Made by a program: the position numbers and the translations under genes. Below, one piece after another: positions 1 through 6,908 of a stretch of DNA of 13,329 nucleotides. Origin of the DNA: Nitratiruptor sp. (lineage in GTDB: Bacteria; Campylobacterota; Campylobacteria; Campylobacterales; Nitratiruptoraceae); the NCBI GenBank assembly GCA_015494505.1, contig WGBB01000082.1, positions 1-13,329 of the forward strand, given 5' to 3'. The notes under the pieces are model-generated. The model saw nothing but the letters and a program-made list of their open reading frames with translations. It searched no databases and had not been told where the DNA came from. The first letter of the stretch is position 1. Each line of letters begins with the position of its first letter.

Positions 1-859
1 CCTCTATAGGCTCCGGTGTGGGATTAGCCGCATCGGTGATGGTATCACCCACCTGCACGTCGCCGATATTCTTGAGCCCCATTACGACGATGCCGATTTC
101 GCCTGTTTTGATGGCGCCCGTTTTTTGGGGATTGATGGGATGGGGATACATAAGGTCCAGCACTTCGTGCTTCTTACCTGTCCCCATCACCAATACTTCT
201 TGCCCCTTTCTAATTTCGCCATCAAAAACGCGCACCAGCGCCAAAGCACCCAAGTAGCTATCGAACCAACTATCATAAATGAGTGCCTTCGTGGGCGCTT
301 CAGGATCGCCTTTAGGTGCCGGGATGCGCTCGATGATTGCATCCAGAAGCTCCTTGATCCCCTGCCCCGTCTTCGCACTCACCTCCAGCGCGTCGGTGCA
401 GTCGAGCCCTATGGTATTTTCGATATCCTCTTTGACACGATCGGGATCGGCTGCAGGCAGGTCGATCTTGTTGATGACGGGAATGAGCTCGAGGTCGTTT
501 TCGAGTGCTATGTAGACGTTTGCGATGGTTTGCGCCTCCACGCCCTGGCTGGCATCCACCACCAGCAGTGCCCCTTCACTGGAAGCGAGGCTTCTGCTCA
601 CTTCGTAGCTAAAATCCACGTGGCCCGGGGTGTCGATGAGATTGAGGATGTACTCTTTGCCGTCTTTTTCGTATCTAAGGCGCACACTCTGGGCCTTGAT
701 GGTGATGCCGCGCTCCTTTTCGATATCCATCGTGTCCATCACCTGCTCGCTCATCTTGCGCTCATCTATCGCGCCGCATTCCTGGATGAGCCTATCGGCC
801 AGGGTGCTCTTGCCGTGGTCGATATGGGCGATGATGGAGAAGTTGCGAATGTTTTGCAT
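1..859 (-). CDS. lepA: Elongation factor 4 (LepA), N-terminal part, cut by the left edge
   Basis: This is a ribosome-associated translational GTPase that can back-translocate stalled ribosomes and helps 30S maturation. About 286 codons are present out of the roughly 595-600 usual for the family, so the C-terminal half lies beyond the window. Visible GTPase motifs are G1 AHIDHGKS at residues 11-18, the switch I threonine in RGITIK near 50-55, G3 DTPGH at 76-80, G4 NKID at 130-133 and a G5 SAKTG further on. The start of domain II follows. The segment ERGITIKAQSVRL and the AHIDHGKS form of G1 separate LepA from EF-Tu, EF-G and IF2. The ATG at 859 follows AAAGGT, which lies in the 8 bp after the prs stop, so lepA is probably co-transcribed with prs. 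The reading frame is open to the window edge with no stop. Confidence 0.97.
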   Translation of the reverse strand, partial: MQNIRNFSIIAHIDHGKSTLADRLIQECGAIDERKMSEQVMDTMDIEKERGITIKAQSVRLRYEKDGKEYILNLIDTPGHVDFSYEVSRSLASSEGALLVVDASQGVEAQTIANVYIALENDLELIPVINKIDLPAADPDRVKEDIENTIGLDCTDALEVSAKTGQGIKELLDAIIERIPAPKGDPEAPTKALIYDSWFDSYLGALALVRVFDGEIRKGQEVLVMGTGKKHEVLDLMYPHPINPQKTGAIKTGEIGIVVMGLKNIGDVQVGDTITDAANPTPEPIE

Positions 860-867
860 AGTGACCT

Positions 868-1797
868 TTATTGAAAGAGGCTGTTGACACTCTCGTTGTA
901 GTAGACGCGGCGAATCACTTCACCGAAGAGATTGGCCACGGAAAGCACCTTGATTTTGTCGCTTTGGCGCTTGAGGGGCAGCGTGTTTGTCACCACCAGC
1001 TCATCGAGCTCGCCCTCTTCGATGCGCTCATAGGCCGGGCCGCTGAGTACCGGGTGGGTACAGCAGGCCATGACGGAATTCGCTCCTCGCTCTTTCAAAG
1101 CTGCAGCAGCTTTGACGATGGTTCCTGCCGTATCGATCATATCATCGACGATGATGATGTCTTTGCCTTCCACGTCTCCGATGATGTTCATCACCTCAGA
1201 TTCGTTGGCCTTTTCGCGGCGCTTATCGACGATGACCATATCGTAGCCGAGCTTTTGCGCGAAATATCTGGCTCTGGCCACCCCACCGATATCGGGGCTC
1301 GCCACCACGGGATTGGGGAGGTTTTTGCTCTTGACATACTCTTTGAAAATGATGGAGCCGTAGAGGTTATCTACTGGAATATCGAAAAATCCCTGAATCT
1401 GTCCTGCGTGCAAGTCCATCGTGATGACACGAGTAATCCCGGCTTTTTCCATCATGTTTGCCACCAGCTTGGCTGTGATAGGCACGCGAGGTGCTGCCTT
1501 GCGGTCTTGTCTAGCGTAGCCAAAGTATGGCACCACGGCAGTGATGGAAGCGGCACTGGAGCGGCGCAGCGCATCGGTCATGATGAGTAGCTCCATAAGG
1601 TTGTCGTTTGCCGGTGCGCCCGTGGGCTGGACGATGAAGACATCGCGGCCGCGCACGGACTCTTTGATCTGGACATTGATCTCGCCGTCACTGAAGCGGC
1701 TCACGGTCGCTTGGGAAAGGGGGACACCCAGATACTGTACCATCTCTGCAGCGAAATCGGGATGGGCTGTGCCCGAAAAGACTTTATAGCCTCGCAT
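868..1797 (-). CDS. prs: Ribose-phosphate pyrophosphokinase (PRPP synthetase)
   Basis: The enzyme transfers pyrophosphate from ATP to ribose 5-phosphate, making PRPP for purine, pyrimidine, histidine, tryptophan and NAD synthesis in the cytosol. The protein has 309 residues, the normal class I length. Visible features are the ATP-binding loop YARQDRK (94-100), the metal/catalytic histidine in MDLHAGQIQGFF (H130), the catalytic lysine-arginine stretch DKRR (191-194) and the PRPP-binding loop IIIVDDMIDTAGTI (214-227). I chose the ATG at 1797 because AGGAG sits 5 nt upstream and MRGYKVFSGTAHP is the usual N-terminus; an in-frame TTG at 1824 would add nine residues without a good ribosome site. 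It lies 33 bp behind mnmA, with a candidate -10 in that gap, and 8 bp ahead of lepA. Confidence 0.97.
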   Translation of the reverse strand: MRGYKVFSGTAHPDFAAEMVQYLGVPLSQATVSRFSDGEINVQIKESVRGRDVFIVQPTGAPANDNLMELLIMTDALRRSSAASITAVVPYFGYARQDRKAAPRVPITAKLVANMMEKAGITRVITMDLHAGQIQGFFDIPVDNLYGSIIFKEYVKSKNLPNPVVASPDIGGVARARYFAQKLGYDMVIVDKRREKANESEVMNIIGDVEGKDIIIVDDMIDTAGTIVKAAAALKERGANSVMACCTHPVLSGPAYERIEEGELDELVVTNTLPLKRQSDKIKVLSVANLFGEVIRRVYYNESVNSLFQ

Positions 1798-1802
1798 TGT
1801 AG

Positions 1803-1807
1803 CTCCT
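1803..1807 (-). promoter_or_regulatory. Ribosome binding site that fixes the prs start
   Basis: On the minus strand AGGAG lies 5 nt before the ATG at 1797. This supports the 309-residue Prs over the nine-residue longer form that would begin at the TTG at 1824. Confidence 0.75.
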
Positions 1808-1823
1808 ATGAAATTTTTTCGCA

Positions 1824-1829
1824 ATTATA
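1824..1829 (-). promoter_or_regulatory. Candidate sigma-70 -10 element for prs-lepA
   Basis: The minus strand reads TATAAT, a perfect -10 hexamer, in the short gap between the mnmA stop and the prs ATG. There is no recognisable -35 (AGGCGG with a 17 bp spacer), but a conserved -35 is usually absent in epsilonproteobacterial housekeeping promoters. The leader to prs would be only about 20 nt. If active, it would uncouple prs-lepA from the upstream operon. It rests on one motif. Confidence 0.4.
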
Positions 1830-1830
1830 G

Positions 1831-2847
1831 CTAAACGATCCAGCCGCCGCCTAATACTTTCTCTTCATCATACAAAACACCCGCTTGCCCTTTGGCCAGG
1901 CCGTAAACCGGCTCACGTAGCTCCACCACTGCCACGTTGCCGTCTACCTTGACATGACAAGGGACTTTGTGGGTGCGGTAGCGCACTTTGATAAAGGCAT
2001 CGAACTCTTTTTTATCGATAAACATATTGAGGCCGCTGAGGATCACCTTCTGTTTGGCCAGCTCCTCTTTGGAGCCTGCGACGATGATGTTTTTATCGGG
2101 GATAATATCGAGCACATAATGGGGATGGCGCGCGCCTTTGACCCTAAAGCCTTTGCGCTTGCCGATGGTGTAGTGCATGTAGCCTTTGTGCTCGCCGATC
2201 ACTTTGCCGCGGCTGTTGACCACAACACCGGGCTTATCCACATTAACATGTTCTTTGAGCACATCGATGTAGTTGGTCTCCACGAAGCAGATTTCGCTGC
2301 TCTCTTTTTGCTCTGCGATGGATTTGAGGAGCGGGATTTTGAGCGCCTCTTTTTTGACGTTCTCTTTGAGCCATGTTCCCAGCGGGAAAATGATACGCGG
2401 CAGGAATTCTGGTTTGAGATTGAAAAGAAAGTAGCTTTGGTCTTTGGTCTTATCCACGGCTTCGTAGATGAATCTGCCGTCTGTTTGGGCATAGTGCCCC
2501 GTAGCTACCTTTTCGATGCCGAGCTTGTCGGCAAACTCGATGAGCTCGGTAAATTTCATCACGCGATTGCACAGTGCACAAGGGTTTGGCGTAAGCCCTG
2601 CCACGTAACTATCCACAAAAGGCTGATAGACACGCTGACGAAACTCCTCTATGCGATCGAGCACGTGGTATTCGATGCCTAAAAGCTTCGCCACTTTTTC
2701 GATATTGGCGATATTTTTTTCGTGGTAGGCTTCGTTGGGGTGAAACTTCATATAGACCCCGATGACTTCGTATCCCTCCTTTTGCAAGAGCGTAGCGGTA
2801 TAGGAGCTATCCACGCCCCCGCTCATCGCCAAAACGACTTTTTCCAC
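1831..2847 (-). CDS. mnmA: tRNA-specific 2-thiouridylase MnmA
   Basis: MnmA adenylates and thiolates C2 of the wobble uridine in Lys, Glu and Gln tRNAs, giving the s2U part of mnm5s2U34. The protein has 338 residues, slightly short, like H. pylori MnmA. The PP-loop SGGVDSS is at 9-15; ATGHYA at 115-120 and the tRNA-contact region TKDQSYFLF at 134-142 follow. Catalytic cysteines are C93 (in NPCALCN) and C187 (in SSEICFVE); IGKRKGF and a C-terminal GLAKGQ...LGGG segment mark the beta-barrel end. C90 replaces the aspartate usual in the NPDxxCN motif. The start is GTG at 2847, with AGGAGG 4 nt upstream overlapping the stop of the preceding gene; starting at the next ATG (codon 8) would remove the first strand of the ATPase fold. 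Its neighbour upstream is the FlhG-like gene, 9 bp away. Confidence 0.96.
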   Translation of the reverse strand: MEKVVLAMSGGVDSSYTATLLQKEGYEVIGVYMKFHPNEAYHEKNIANIEKVAKLLGIEYHVLDRIEEFRQRVYQPFVDSYVAGLTPNPCALCNRVMKFTELIEFADKLGIEKVATGHYAQTDGRFIYEAVDKTKDQSYFLFNLKPEFLPRIIFPLGTWLKENVKKEALKIPLLKSIAEQKESSEICFVETNYIDVLKEHVNVDKPGVVVNSRGKVIGEHKGYMHYTIGKRKGFRVKGARHPHYVLDIIPDKNIIVAGSKEELAKQKVILSGLNMFIDKKEFDAFIKVRYRTHKVPCHVKVDGNVAVVELREPVYGLAKGQAGVLYDEEKVLGGGWIV

Positions 2848-2851
2848 CTCT

Positions 2852-2857
2852 CCTCCT
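2852..2857 (-). promoter_or_regulatory. Ribosome binding site supporting the GTG start of mnmA
   Basis: The minus strand carries AGGAGG 4 nt before the GTG at 2847. It overlaps the TGA stop of the upstream ATPase gene (2859-2857), which suggests reinitiation or coupled translation. Confidence 0.7.
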
Positions 2858-3663
2858 CAGATTTGCTGCAACAGCCTTTTGAAAAAGACTGCGATGTTTG
2901 GCGTCTCTTTGATATGCTCTCCATCTTTTGTGAGCGAATCGGTAAGCTTCTTAACGATATCGGCTATTTGCAAAGCCGGTATCGAAGAGGCCTGGTCACG
3001 TGCCAGGAGGCAGCGACGCTTGCTGCACTCTTCTACCAAGGGACTGTTTTGCACATAGCCCAAGAGCTCTAACTCTATCGGCTCATCAATATGCTTTTTC
3101 GCCACATTTTGAATCTTTGCAAAAATCTCTTGCGCCTCTTTTTTGTTTTTGACGCGATTGAGCACAAGATAGAGCATATCCTTTATCTTAGCACTATATT
3201 TTATCATAGAGTATGCATCCATGATAGCGGCAGGGTCCGGCACCGTTACTACGATAGTGTCGGTAGCGGCTTTTATGAAGCTCTGCACGCTCTCGCCGAT
3301 TCCCGCCCCCGTATCGATGATAAGAAAATCGAAATCTTCAAACTCTTCGATGCCCTTATAGAAATTTTCCAAAAGCTCTTCGTTTTTGAAGTTTAAAATC
3401 TCCTCGCCGCTTTCACCCGGGATCAGGTAGAGATTGTTATTGATTTTGACCACGCACTCTTTGAAAGGGATTTCTCCCTTCATCACATCGAGAATCGTAA
3501 AATCGGGCTTGACGTTGAGAATGATATCTTGATTCGCTAAACCAATATCTGCATCGAAAATGGCAGTTTTATACCCATACATCGAGAGCAGATAGGCGAT
3601 ATTTGCAGAGATGGTGCTCTTGCCCACTCCGCCTTTGCCGCTCGTAATCGTCACAAATCGCAT
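2857..3663 (-). CDS. flhG: FlhG/MinD-type ParA-family ATPase lacking the FlhF-activating N-terminus
   Basis: A 268-residue MinD/FlhG-family P-loop ATPase. FlhG normally controls flagellar number and cell-division site placement in Campylobacter, working with the GTPase FlhF. Visible features are the deviant Walker A KGGVGKST (10-17), DADIGLAN (37-44), IPGESGEEIL (81-90), Walker B FLIIDTGAG (113-121) and TVPDPAAIMDAY, all close to Campylobacter FlhG as I recall it. The last 13 or so residues (IAVFFKRLLQQI) form an amphipathic stretch like a MinD membrane-targeting helix. The protein starts only nine residues before the P-loop, and the in-frame upstream sequence meets a stop at 3705-3703 after 13 codons, none of them resembling the DQAxxLR segment that activates FlhF. 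GGAGG at 3668-3672 fixes the ATG. It overlaps folK by 13 bp; flhF, expected between them, is missing. A role outside flagella, such as polar or division-site placement, is inference. Confidence 0.82.
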   Translation of the reverse strand: MRFVTITSGKGGVGKSTISANIAYLLSMYGYKTAIFDADIGLANQDIILNVKPDFTILDVMKGEIPFKECVVKINNNLYLIPGESGEEILNFKNEELLENFYKGIEEFEDFDFLIIDTGAGIGESVQSFIKAATDTIVVTVPDPAAIMDAYSMIKYSAKIKDMLYLVLNRVKNKKEAQEIFAKIQNVAKKHIDEPIELELLGYVQNSPLVEECSKRRCLLARDQASSIPALQIADIVKKLTDSLTKDGEHIKETPNIAVFFKRLLQQI

Positions 3664-4130
3664 AGACCCTCCCCGAGGTAATAGAGTGGCACCACTACCG
3701 ATTCACGCTCCATCCAGTGTGGATGGGGAATCGTGAGGTCTTTTCTTTTGATGCGCATATTATCATAAAAAATGATATCGATATCAAGAGTCCTGGGTGC
3801 GTTTTTGAATGTACGCACACGCCCGAAACGCTTTTCGATATAGAGCACGAAGTGCAAAAGCTCGCTGGGCGAGAGAGTGGTATCTACTAAGAGTACGGAG
3901 TTATAGAAGTCCGGCTGCTCCAGATAGCCAAAGGGGGGATTTTTAAGAATTGGTGCGCTACGTACCAGTCGCACTTTTGGGTGCGAGCGCAAGAGGAGTG
4001 CGAGCTTTTTGAAGCGCCTGGAAACGTTTCCGATATTGCCGCCGATGCCTAGTATCACCGGAGTGTGGCGGATATCTTGAGCGAAGCATCCCGGAAACTT
4101 GGGGAGAAAGTAGAGCTCGCCCCGCCGCAT
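3651..4130 (-). CDS. folK: 6-hydroxymethyl-7,8-dihydropterin pyrophosphokinase (HPPK)
   Basis: The enzyme transfers pyrophosphate from ATP to hydroxymethyl-dihydropterin, the step before dihydropteroate synthase in folate synthesis. In its 159 residues the family marks are LGIGGNIGN (27-35, the usual LGxNxG start of the fold), FGRVRTFKNAPRTLDIDI (102-119) with the two magnesium-binding aspartates D116 and D118, and the PHPHWMER loop (135-142). About 24 residues precede the normal HPPK start; a similar basic, aromatic N-terminal extension is known in Campylobacter FolK, so I keep the ATG at 4130. That ATG overlaps the stop of the upstream peptidase by one base (TGATG), and the gene's end overlaps the FlhG-like gene by 13 bp. 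Both junctions imply coupled translation. Confidence 0.94.
   Translation of the reverse strand: MRRGELYFLPKFPGCFAQDIRHTPVILGIGGNIGNVSRRFKKLALLLRSHPKVRLVRSAPILKNPPFGYLEQPDFYNSVLLVDTTLSPSELLHFVLYIEKRFGRVRTFKNAPRTLDIDIIFYDNMRIKRKDLTIPHPHWMERESVVVPLYYLGEGLCDL
3668..3672 (-). promoter_or_regulatory. Ribosome binding site that fixes the FlhG-like start
   Basis: The minus strand has GGAGG 4 nt before the ATG at 3663, inside the end of folK. It matters because it confirms the unusually short N-terminus of the ATPase instead of a mis-called start. Confidence 0.7.
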
Positions 4131-5143
4131 CAGAGCACCTCGGCGCGGCCGTTTCGTAGCACCACCATATCTTCGATGCGGATGCCAAACTCTCCGGGAA
4201 TGTAGATGCCGGGCTCGATGGTAAAGACCATGCCGTCTTCGAGGATTTGCTGATTGCGAGAGTTGATAAAGGGCATCTCATGGATATCGAGCCCCACACC
4301 GTGGCCGAGAGAGTGGACGAAAGTGCCAGCAAATTCGCTCTTTTCGATGATATCACGCGCCACTTTATCGAGCTCACAGGCCTTCATCCCGCTGCGTGCG
4401 GCCGCTATCGCGGCCTCTTGGGCTTTGCGCACCGTATCGTAGGCACGCTGGATTTTGGGGTTTGCAAAGCGCTGCTCTTTATCAAAGCTCACCGTCTCGT
4501 CGAAAAACGCCGTGCGCGTGCGGTCAGAACAGTAGCGCTCATACTTTATGCCGGCATCGAAAAGCACCAAATCACCGGGCTGCAACGCTTTGTCGGTGGG
4601 CAGCGCATGCGGCTTGGCCGCATTTTCGTTGATGGCAAAGATGGGATCGAAACTCAGATCGTAGCGCCCTTTGCTGCTCAAAAAGGCTGTGGCTTCAAAA
4701 TGCAGCTCCCTCTCGCTCTTGCCGGCGCTTTTTTGCAAAAACATGGCATACTCTTCGAAAGCCTCGGCATTGAGCTTGGCGGACTGGGCTATTTTGGCTA
4801 TCTCTGCTTCGCTTTTGATGATACGCTTTTGCCAGGAGATATTGCGCTTTGGCCGAAATGTCGCGCCGCTTTTTTGTAGCTGCTCCAAATCGCTGCATCG
4901 CAGGTCGTTTGGATCATAAAAAAGCTTTTTAATGCCCAGTCTCTTCATCCACTCCCTGGCAGCTTTATGTATATCGCGCGCTTCGATGACTTCGGCGTTT
5001 TTGATAGCCTCTTTTGCTTCTGTGGTGTAGCGGGGATCGGTGATGAACACTCGTTCATCACCTGCTACGATGAGGAGCTCATTGTCACAGCTAAAGCCCA
5101 CTTCGTAGTAGACGGCGTTTTCGTCTTTGAGGATATAGTGCAT
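4130..5143 (-). CDS. pepQ: M24-family Xaa-Pro peptidase (aminopeptidase P / prolidase type)
   Basis: A cytosolic dimetal peptidase that cleaves bonds next to proline, recycling peptides. The 337-residue protein has a short creatinase-type N-terminal domain (about 1-105) and a pita-bread catalytic domain (about 112-337). All five metal ligands are visible: D196 and D207 (FDAG and CSDRTR), H281 (LGHGVGLDIHE), E310 (TIEPGIY) and E324 (RIEDMVVL). Length resembles the PepQ-type proteins of epsilonproteobacteria, but sequence alone does not separate aminopeptidase P from prolidase. The ATG at 5143 follows TAAGG, which overlaps the aroQ stop 5 bp away; its own stop overlaps the folK start. It sits in the aroQ-folK interval, with no obvious biochemical link to either. 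Confidence 0.88.
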   Translation of the reverse strand: MHYILKDENAVYYEVGFSCDNELLIVAGDERVFITDPRYTTEAKEAIKNAEVIEARDIHKAAREWMKRLGIKKLFYDPNDLRCSDLEQLQKSGATFRPKRNISWQKRIIKSEAEIAKIAQSAKLNAEAFEEYAMFLQKSAGKSERELHFEATAFLSSKGRYDLSFDPIFAINENAAKPHALPTDKALQPGDLVLFDAGIKYERYCSDRTRTAFFDETVSFDKEQRFANPKIQRAYDTVRKAQEAAIAAARSGMKACELDKVARDIIEKSEFAGTFVHSLGHGVGLDIHEMPFINSRNQQILEDGMVFTIEPGIYIPGEFGIRIEDMVVLRNGRAEVL

Positions 5144-5148
5144 CGGCC

Positions 5149-5631
5149 TTACTGCTGTGGCTGTTGCTGTTGTGCTTGGGCTTTTTTGATAGCTTCGAGC
5201 TCTTGGAAAATCTGATGCATCGCTACCATAGCCAGGTGATAGCTAAATGGTCCAAAACCCGTAATTACACCGGCGCATACGGGAGCTATCATCGATTTTT
5301 GGCGAAACTCTTCTCGGCGATAAACATTGGAGATATGCACCTCGATAGTAGGAATCTGCACTGCCGCGATGGCGTCGCGAATGGCGATGGATGTGTGTGT
5401 GTAGGCGCCTGCGTTGAGGATGATACCATGCGCTTCACCGAGACACTCTTGGATTTTATCGACGATTTCGCCTTCGTAGTTGCTTTGGAAAAACTCAATT
5501 TCTAGGCCGTTGGCATCGGCAAAGGCTTTCATCTGCTTGTGAATCTCTTCGAGCTTCATAGGTCCGTAAATCTGCTGCTCGCGCACTCCCAGCATATTGA
5601 GGTTGGGACCTTGGATGACCATTATCTTCAT
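5149..5631 (-). CDS. aroQ: Type II 3-dehydroquinate dehydratase
   Basis: The enzyme converts 3-dehydroquinate to 3-dehydroshikimate, the third step of the shikimate pathway, as a dodecamer in the cytosol. The type II signature is clear: GPNLNMLGVRE (8-18) with catalytic R17 and Y22, NAGAYTHTS (73-81) with substrate-binding N73 and H79, and VHISNVYRREEFR (98-110) with catalytic H99. At 160 residues it is about ten longer than the usual core because it ends in a glutamine-rich tail (AQAQQQQPQQ). It is the first gene of the left minus-strand run and diverges from mqnX. The ATG at 5631 is preceded by AAGGAAAAG, and a TATAAT lies about 35 bp upstream. Confidence 0.96.
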   Translation of the reverse strand: MKIMVIQGPNLNMLGVREQQIYGPMKLEEIHKQMKAFADANGLEIEFFQSNYEGEIVDKIQECLGEAHGIILNAGAYTHTSIAIRDAIAAVQIPTIEVHISNVYRREEFRQKSMIAPVCAGVITGFGPFSYHLAMVAMHQIFQELEAIKKAQAQQQQPQQ

Positions 5632-5660
5632 ATCTTTTCCTTTCTTGGCTATATTTTGGG

Positions 5661-5666
5661 TATGAT
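5661..5666 (+). promoter_or_regulatory. Candidate -10 element for mqnX-sppA
   Basis: TATGAT matches the -10 consensus at five of six positions and would start transcription near 5673, some 24 nt before the mqnX GTG. No -35 is visible. It overlaps the minus-strand TATAAT at 5670-5665, so the two divergent units may share one melted region. Confidence 0.35.
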
Positions 5667-5670
5667 TATA
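5665..5670 (-). promoter_or_regulatory. Candidate -10 element for the aroQ operon
   Basis: The minus strand reads TATAAT exactly. A start near 5658 would give aroQ a leader of about 27 nt. There is no recognisable -35. This 65 bp gap is the only sizeable non-coding stretch upstream of the left block, so a promoter is expected here. Confidence 0.45.
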
Positions 5671-5684
5671 GCAACTTTTACCTA

Positions 5685-5691
5685 AAAGGAG
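5685..5691 (+). promoter_or_regulatory. Ribosome binding site supporting the GTG start of mqnX
   Basis: AAAGGAG lies 5 nt before the GTG at 5697. The next in-frame ATG is more than 100 codons in, past the conserved HxH metal site, so the GTG is the likely start. Confidence 0.75.
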
Positions 5692-5696
5692 TTTGG

Positions 5697-6908
5697 GTGC
5701 ACATCATAGCGCCTCGCTACATCCTTTCGCCTGAGACTATCCACACCGGCTTGGCAATAGCTTTCGATACCAAGATTTGCGCCATTGATACTCCGGAAAT
5801 TCTCAAAAAACGTTATCCCAATGCAGACTTTTATGAATTTGACGGAGTGCTGTTGCCTACATTTGCCAATCCCCACGTGCATCTCGAATTTAGCGCCAAT
5901 AGAGCGACACTCAGCTACGGCGATTTCATCCCGTGGCTCTATAGCGTCATAAAAAACCGCGAAGAGCTACTGCCTCGCTGTGATGAAACGTGCTTGCAAG
6001 AAGCCATACATTCCATGCTTCACACCGGCACCACCGCTATCGGCCAAATAAGCAGTTACGGTGACGAGCTGGAAGTATGTGCCGCTAGCCCCTTGCAGGT
6101 GCGCTATTTTGTAGAGATTATCGGCTCTAATGCTGCGGCGGCAGATGTGATGTACGCCTCGTTTTTGGAGCGCTTCCATCAAGCTAAAAAGGTCGAAAAC
6201 CCTCGCTTCAAAGTCGGTGTCGCTATCCACTCCCCCTACTCCGTGCACTATATCCTCGCTAAAAGAGCGCTAGAAATAGCCAAAAAATACGACACCCTTG
6301 TAAGCGTCCATTTTATGGAAAGTCTAGCGGAGCGTCAGTGGCTTGATAACGGTACGGGGGAGTTCGCCAAGTTTTTCGATGAACTTCTAGGCCAAAAGCG
6401 GCCCGTCAACGATGCGATGGAGTTTTTGGAGCTTTTTAGCGATGTGCGCACGCTCTTTGTGCATATGATTTATGCAAATGACATAGAACTTGCTCGCATC
6501 AAATCCTATAACGCGGCCGTGATTCACTGTCCCGTCTCCAATAGGCTTCTGGGCAACGGCGTATTGGACCTTGAGCGCATCGCTCCTCTGCCCTGGACAC
6601 TGGCTACAGACGGGCTGAGCTCCAATTACACTCTTAACATGTACGAAGAGATGCGAGCAGCCCTTTTTATGCACCCCGATTTCAACGCCGTACAGATTGC
6701 AAAAGAGCTTATAGTACGTACTACGCGTGTAGGTCACGAGCTTTTAGGCTTCGCAGGCGGCGTCATCAAAAAGGAGGCTCCGGCAACGTTCCAACTCGTA
6801 ACTCTTCCCAAGGATTTGGCAAACGAAGATGATATCTATCTCCATCTCATTCTACACACGCAAAAACCGGAAGTAGTCTATATCGAAGGAGAGCGTTATG
6901 GCAAATGA
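5697..6908 (+). CDS. mqnX: Aminofutalosine deaminase-type amidohydrolase (futalosine menaquinone pathway)
   Basis: A 403-residue metal-dependent hydrolase of the amidohydrolase superfamily, often labelled chlorohydrolase. Its orthologue HP0267 of H. pylori has been shown to deaminate 6-amino-6-deoxyfutalosine in the futalosine route to menaquinone. Metal and catalytic residues are in order: H60 and H62 (NPHVHLEF), HSPYSVH (178-184), H205 in VHFMES with E208, H256 in FVHMIY, HCPVSN (277-282) and D305 (ATDGLSSN). The GTG start at 5697 has AAAGGAG 5 nt upstream. It is divergent from aroQ and overlaps sppA by 11 bp, the same order as Cj0066c-Cj0067-Cj0068 in C. jejuni. The assignment of substrate rests on orthology and lineage; other adenine-nucleoside deaminases of the superfamily share these residues. 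Confidence 0.85.
   Translation: MHIIAPRYILSPETIHTGLAIAFDTKICAIDTPEILKKRYPNADFYEFDGVLLPTFANPHVHLEFSANRATLSYGDFIPWLYSVIKNREELLPRCDETCLQEAIHSMLHTGTTAIGQISSYGDELEVCAASPLQVRYFVEIIGSNAAAADVMYASFLERFHQAKKVENPRFKVGVAIHSPYSVHYILAKRALEIAKKYDTLVSVHFMESLAERQWLDNGTGEFAKFFDELLGQKRPVNDAMEFLELFSDVRTLFVHMIYANDIELARIKSYNAAVIHCPVSNRLLGNGVLDLERIAPLPWTLATDGLSSNYTLNMYEEMRAALFMHPDFNAVQIAKELIVRTTRVGHELLGFAGGVIKKEAPATFQLVTLPKDLANEDDIYLHLILHTQKPEVVYIEGERYGK

Noticed and set aside
125..874. A 249-codon open frame on the plus strand, antisense to lepA
   Set aside because: The minus strand encodes LepA with all GTPase motifs in order. The plus frame is a shadow.
1798..1824. Longer Prs start at the TTG at 1824
   Set aside because: The added nine residues cover the ribosome site of the ATG at 1797, are not part of the family N-terminus and have no ribosome site of their own.
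1954..2682. A 242-codon open frame on the plus strand, antisense to mnmA
   Set aside because: MnmA motifs on the minus strand explain the sequence; the antisense product is unrelated to any family I know.
2857..3663. A plasmid- or chromosome-partition ParA
   Set aside because: The IPGESG, DTGAG and VPDPAA motifs, the C-terminal amphipathic helix and the place next to folK and aroQ fit FlhG/MinD. No parB or repeat centromere-like sites are nearby.
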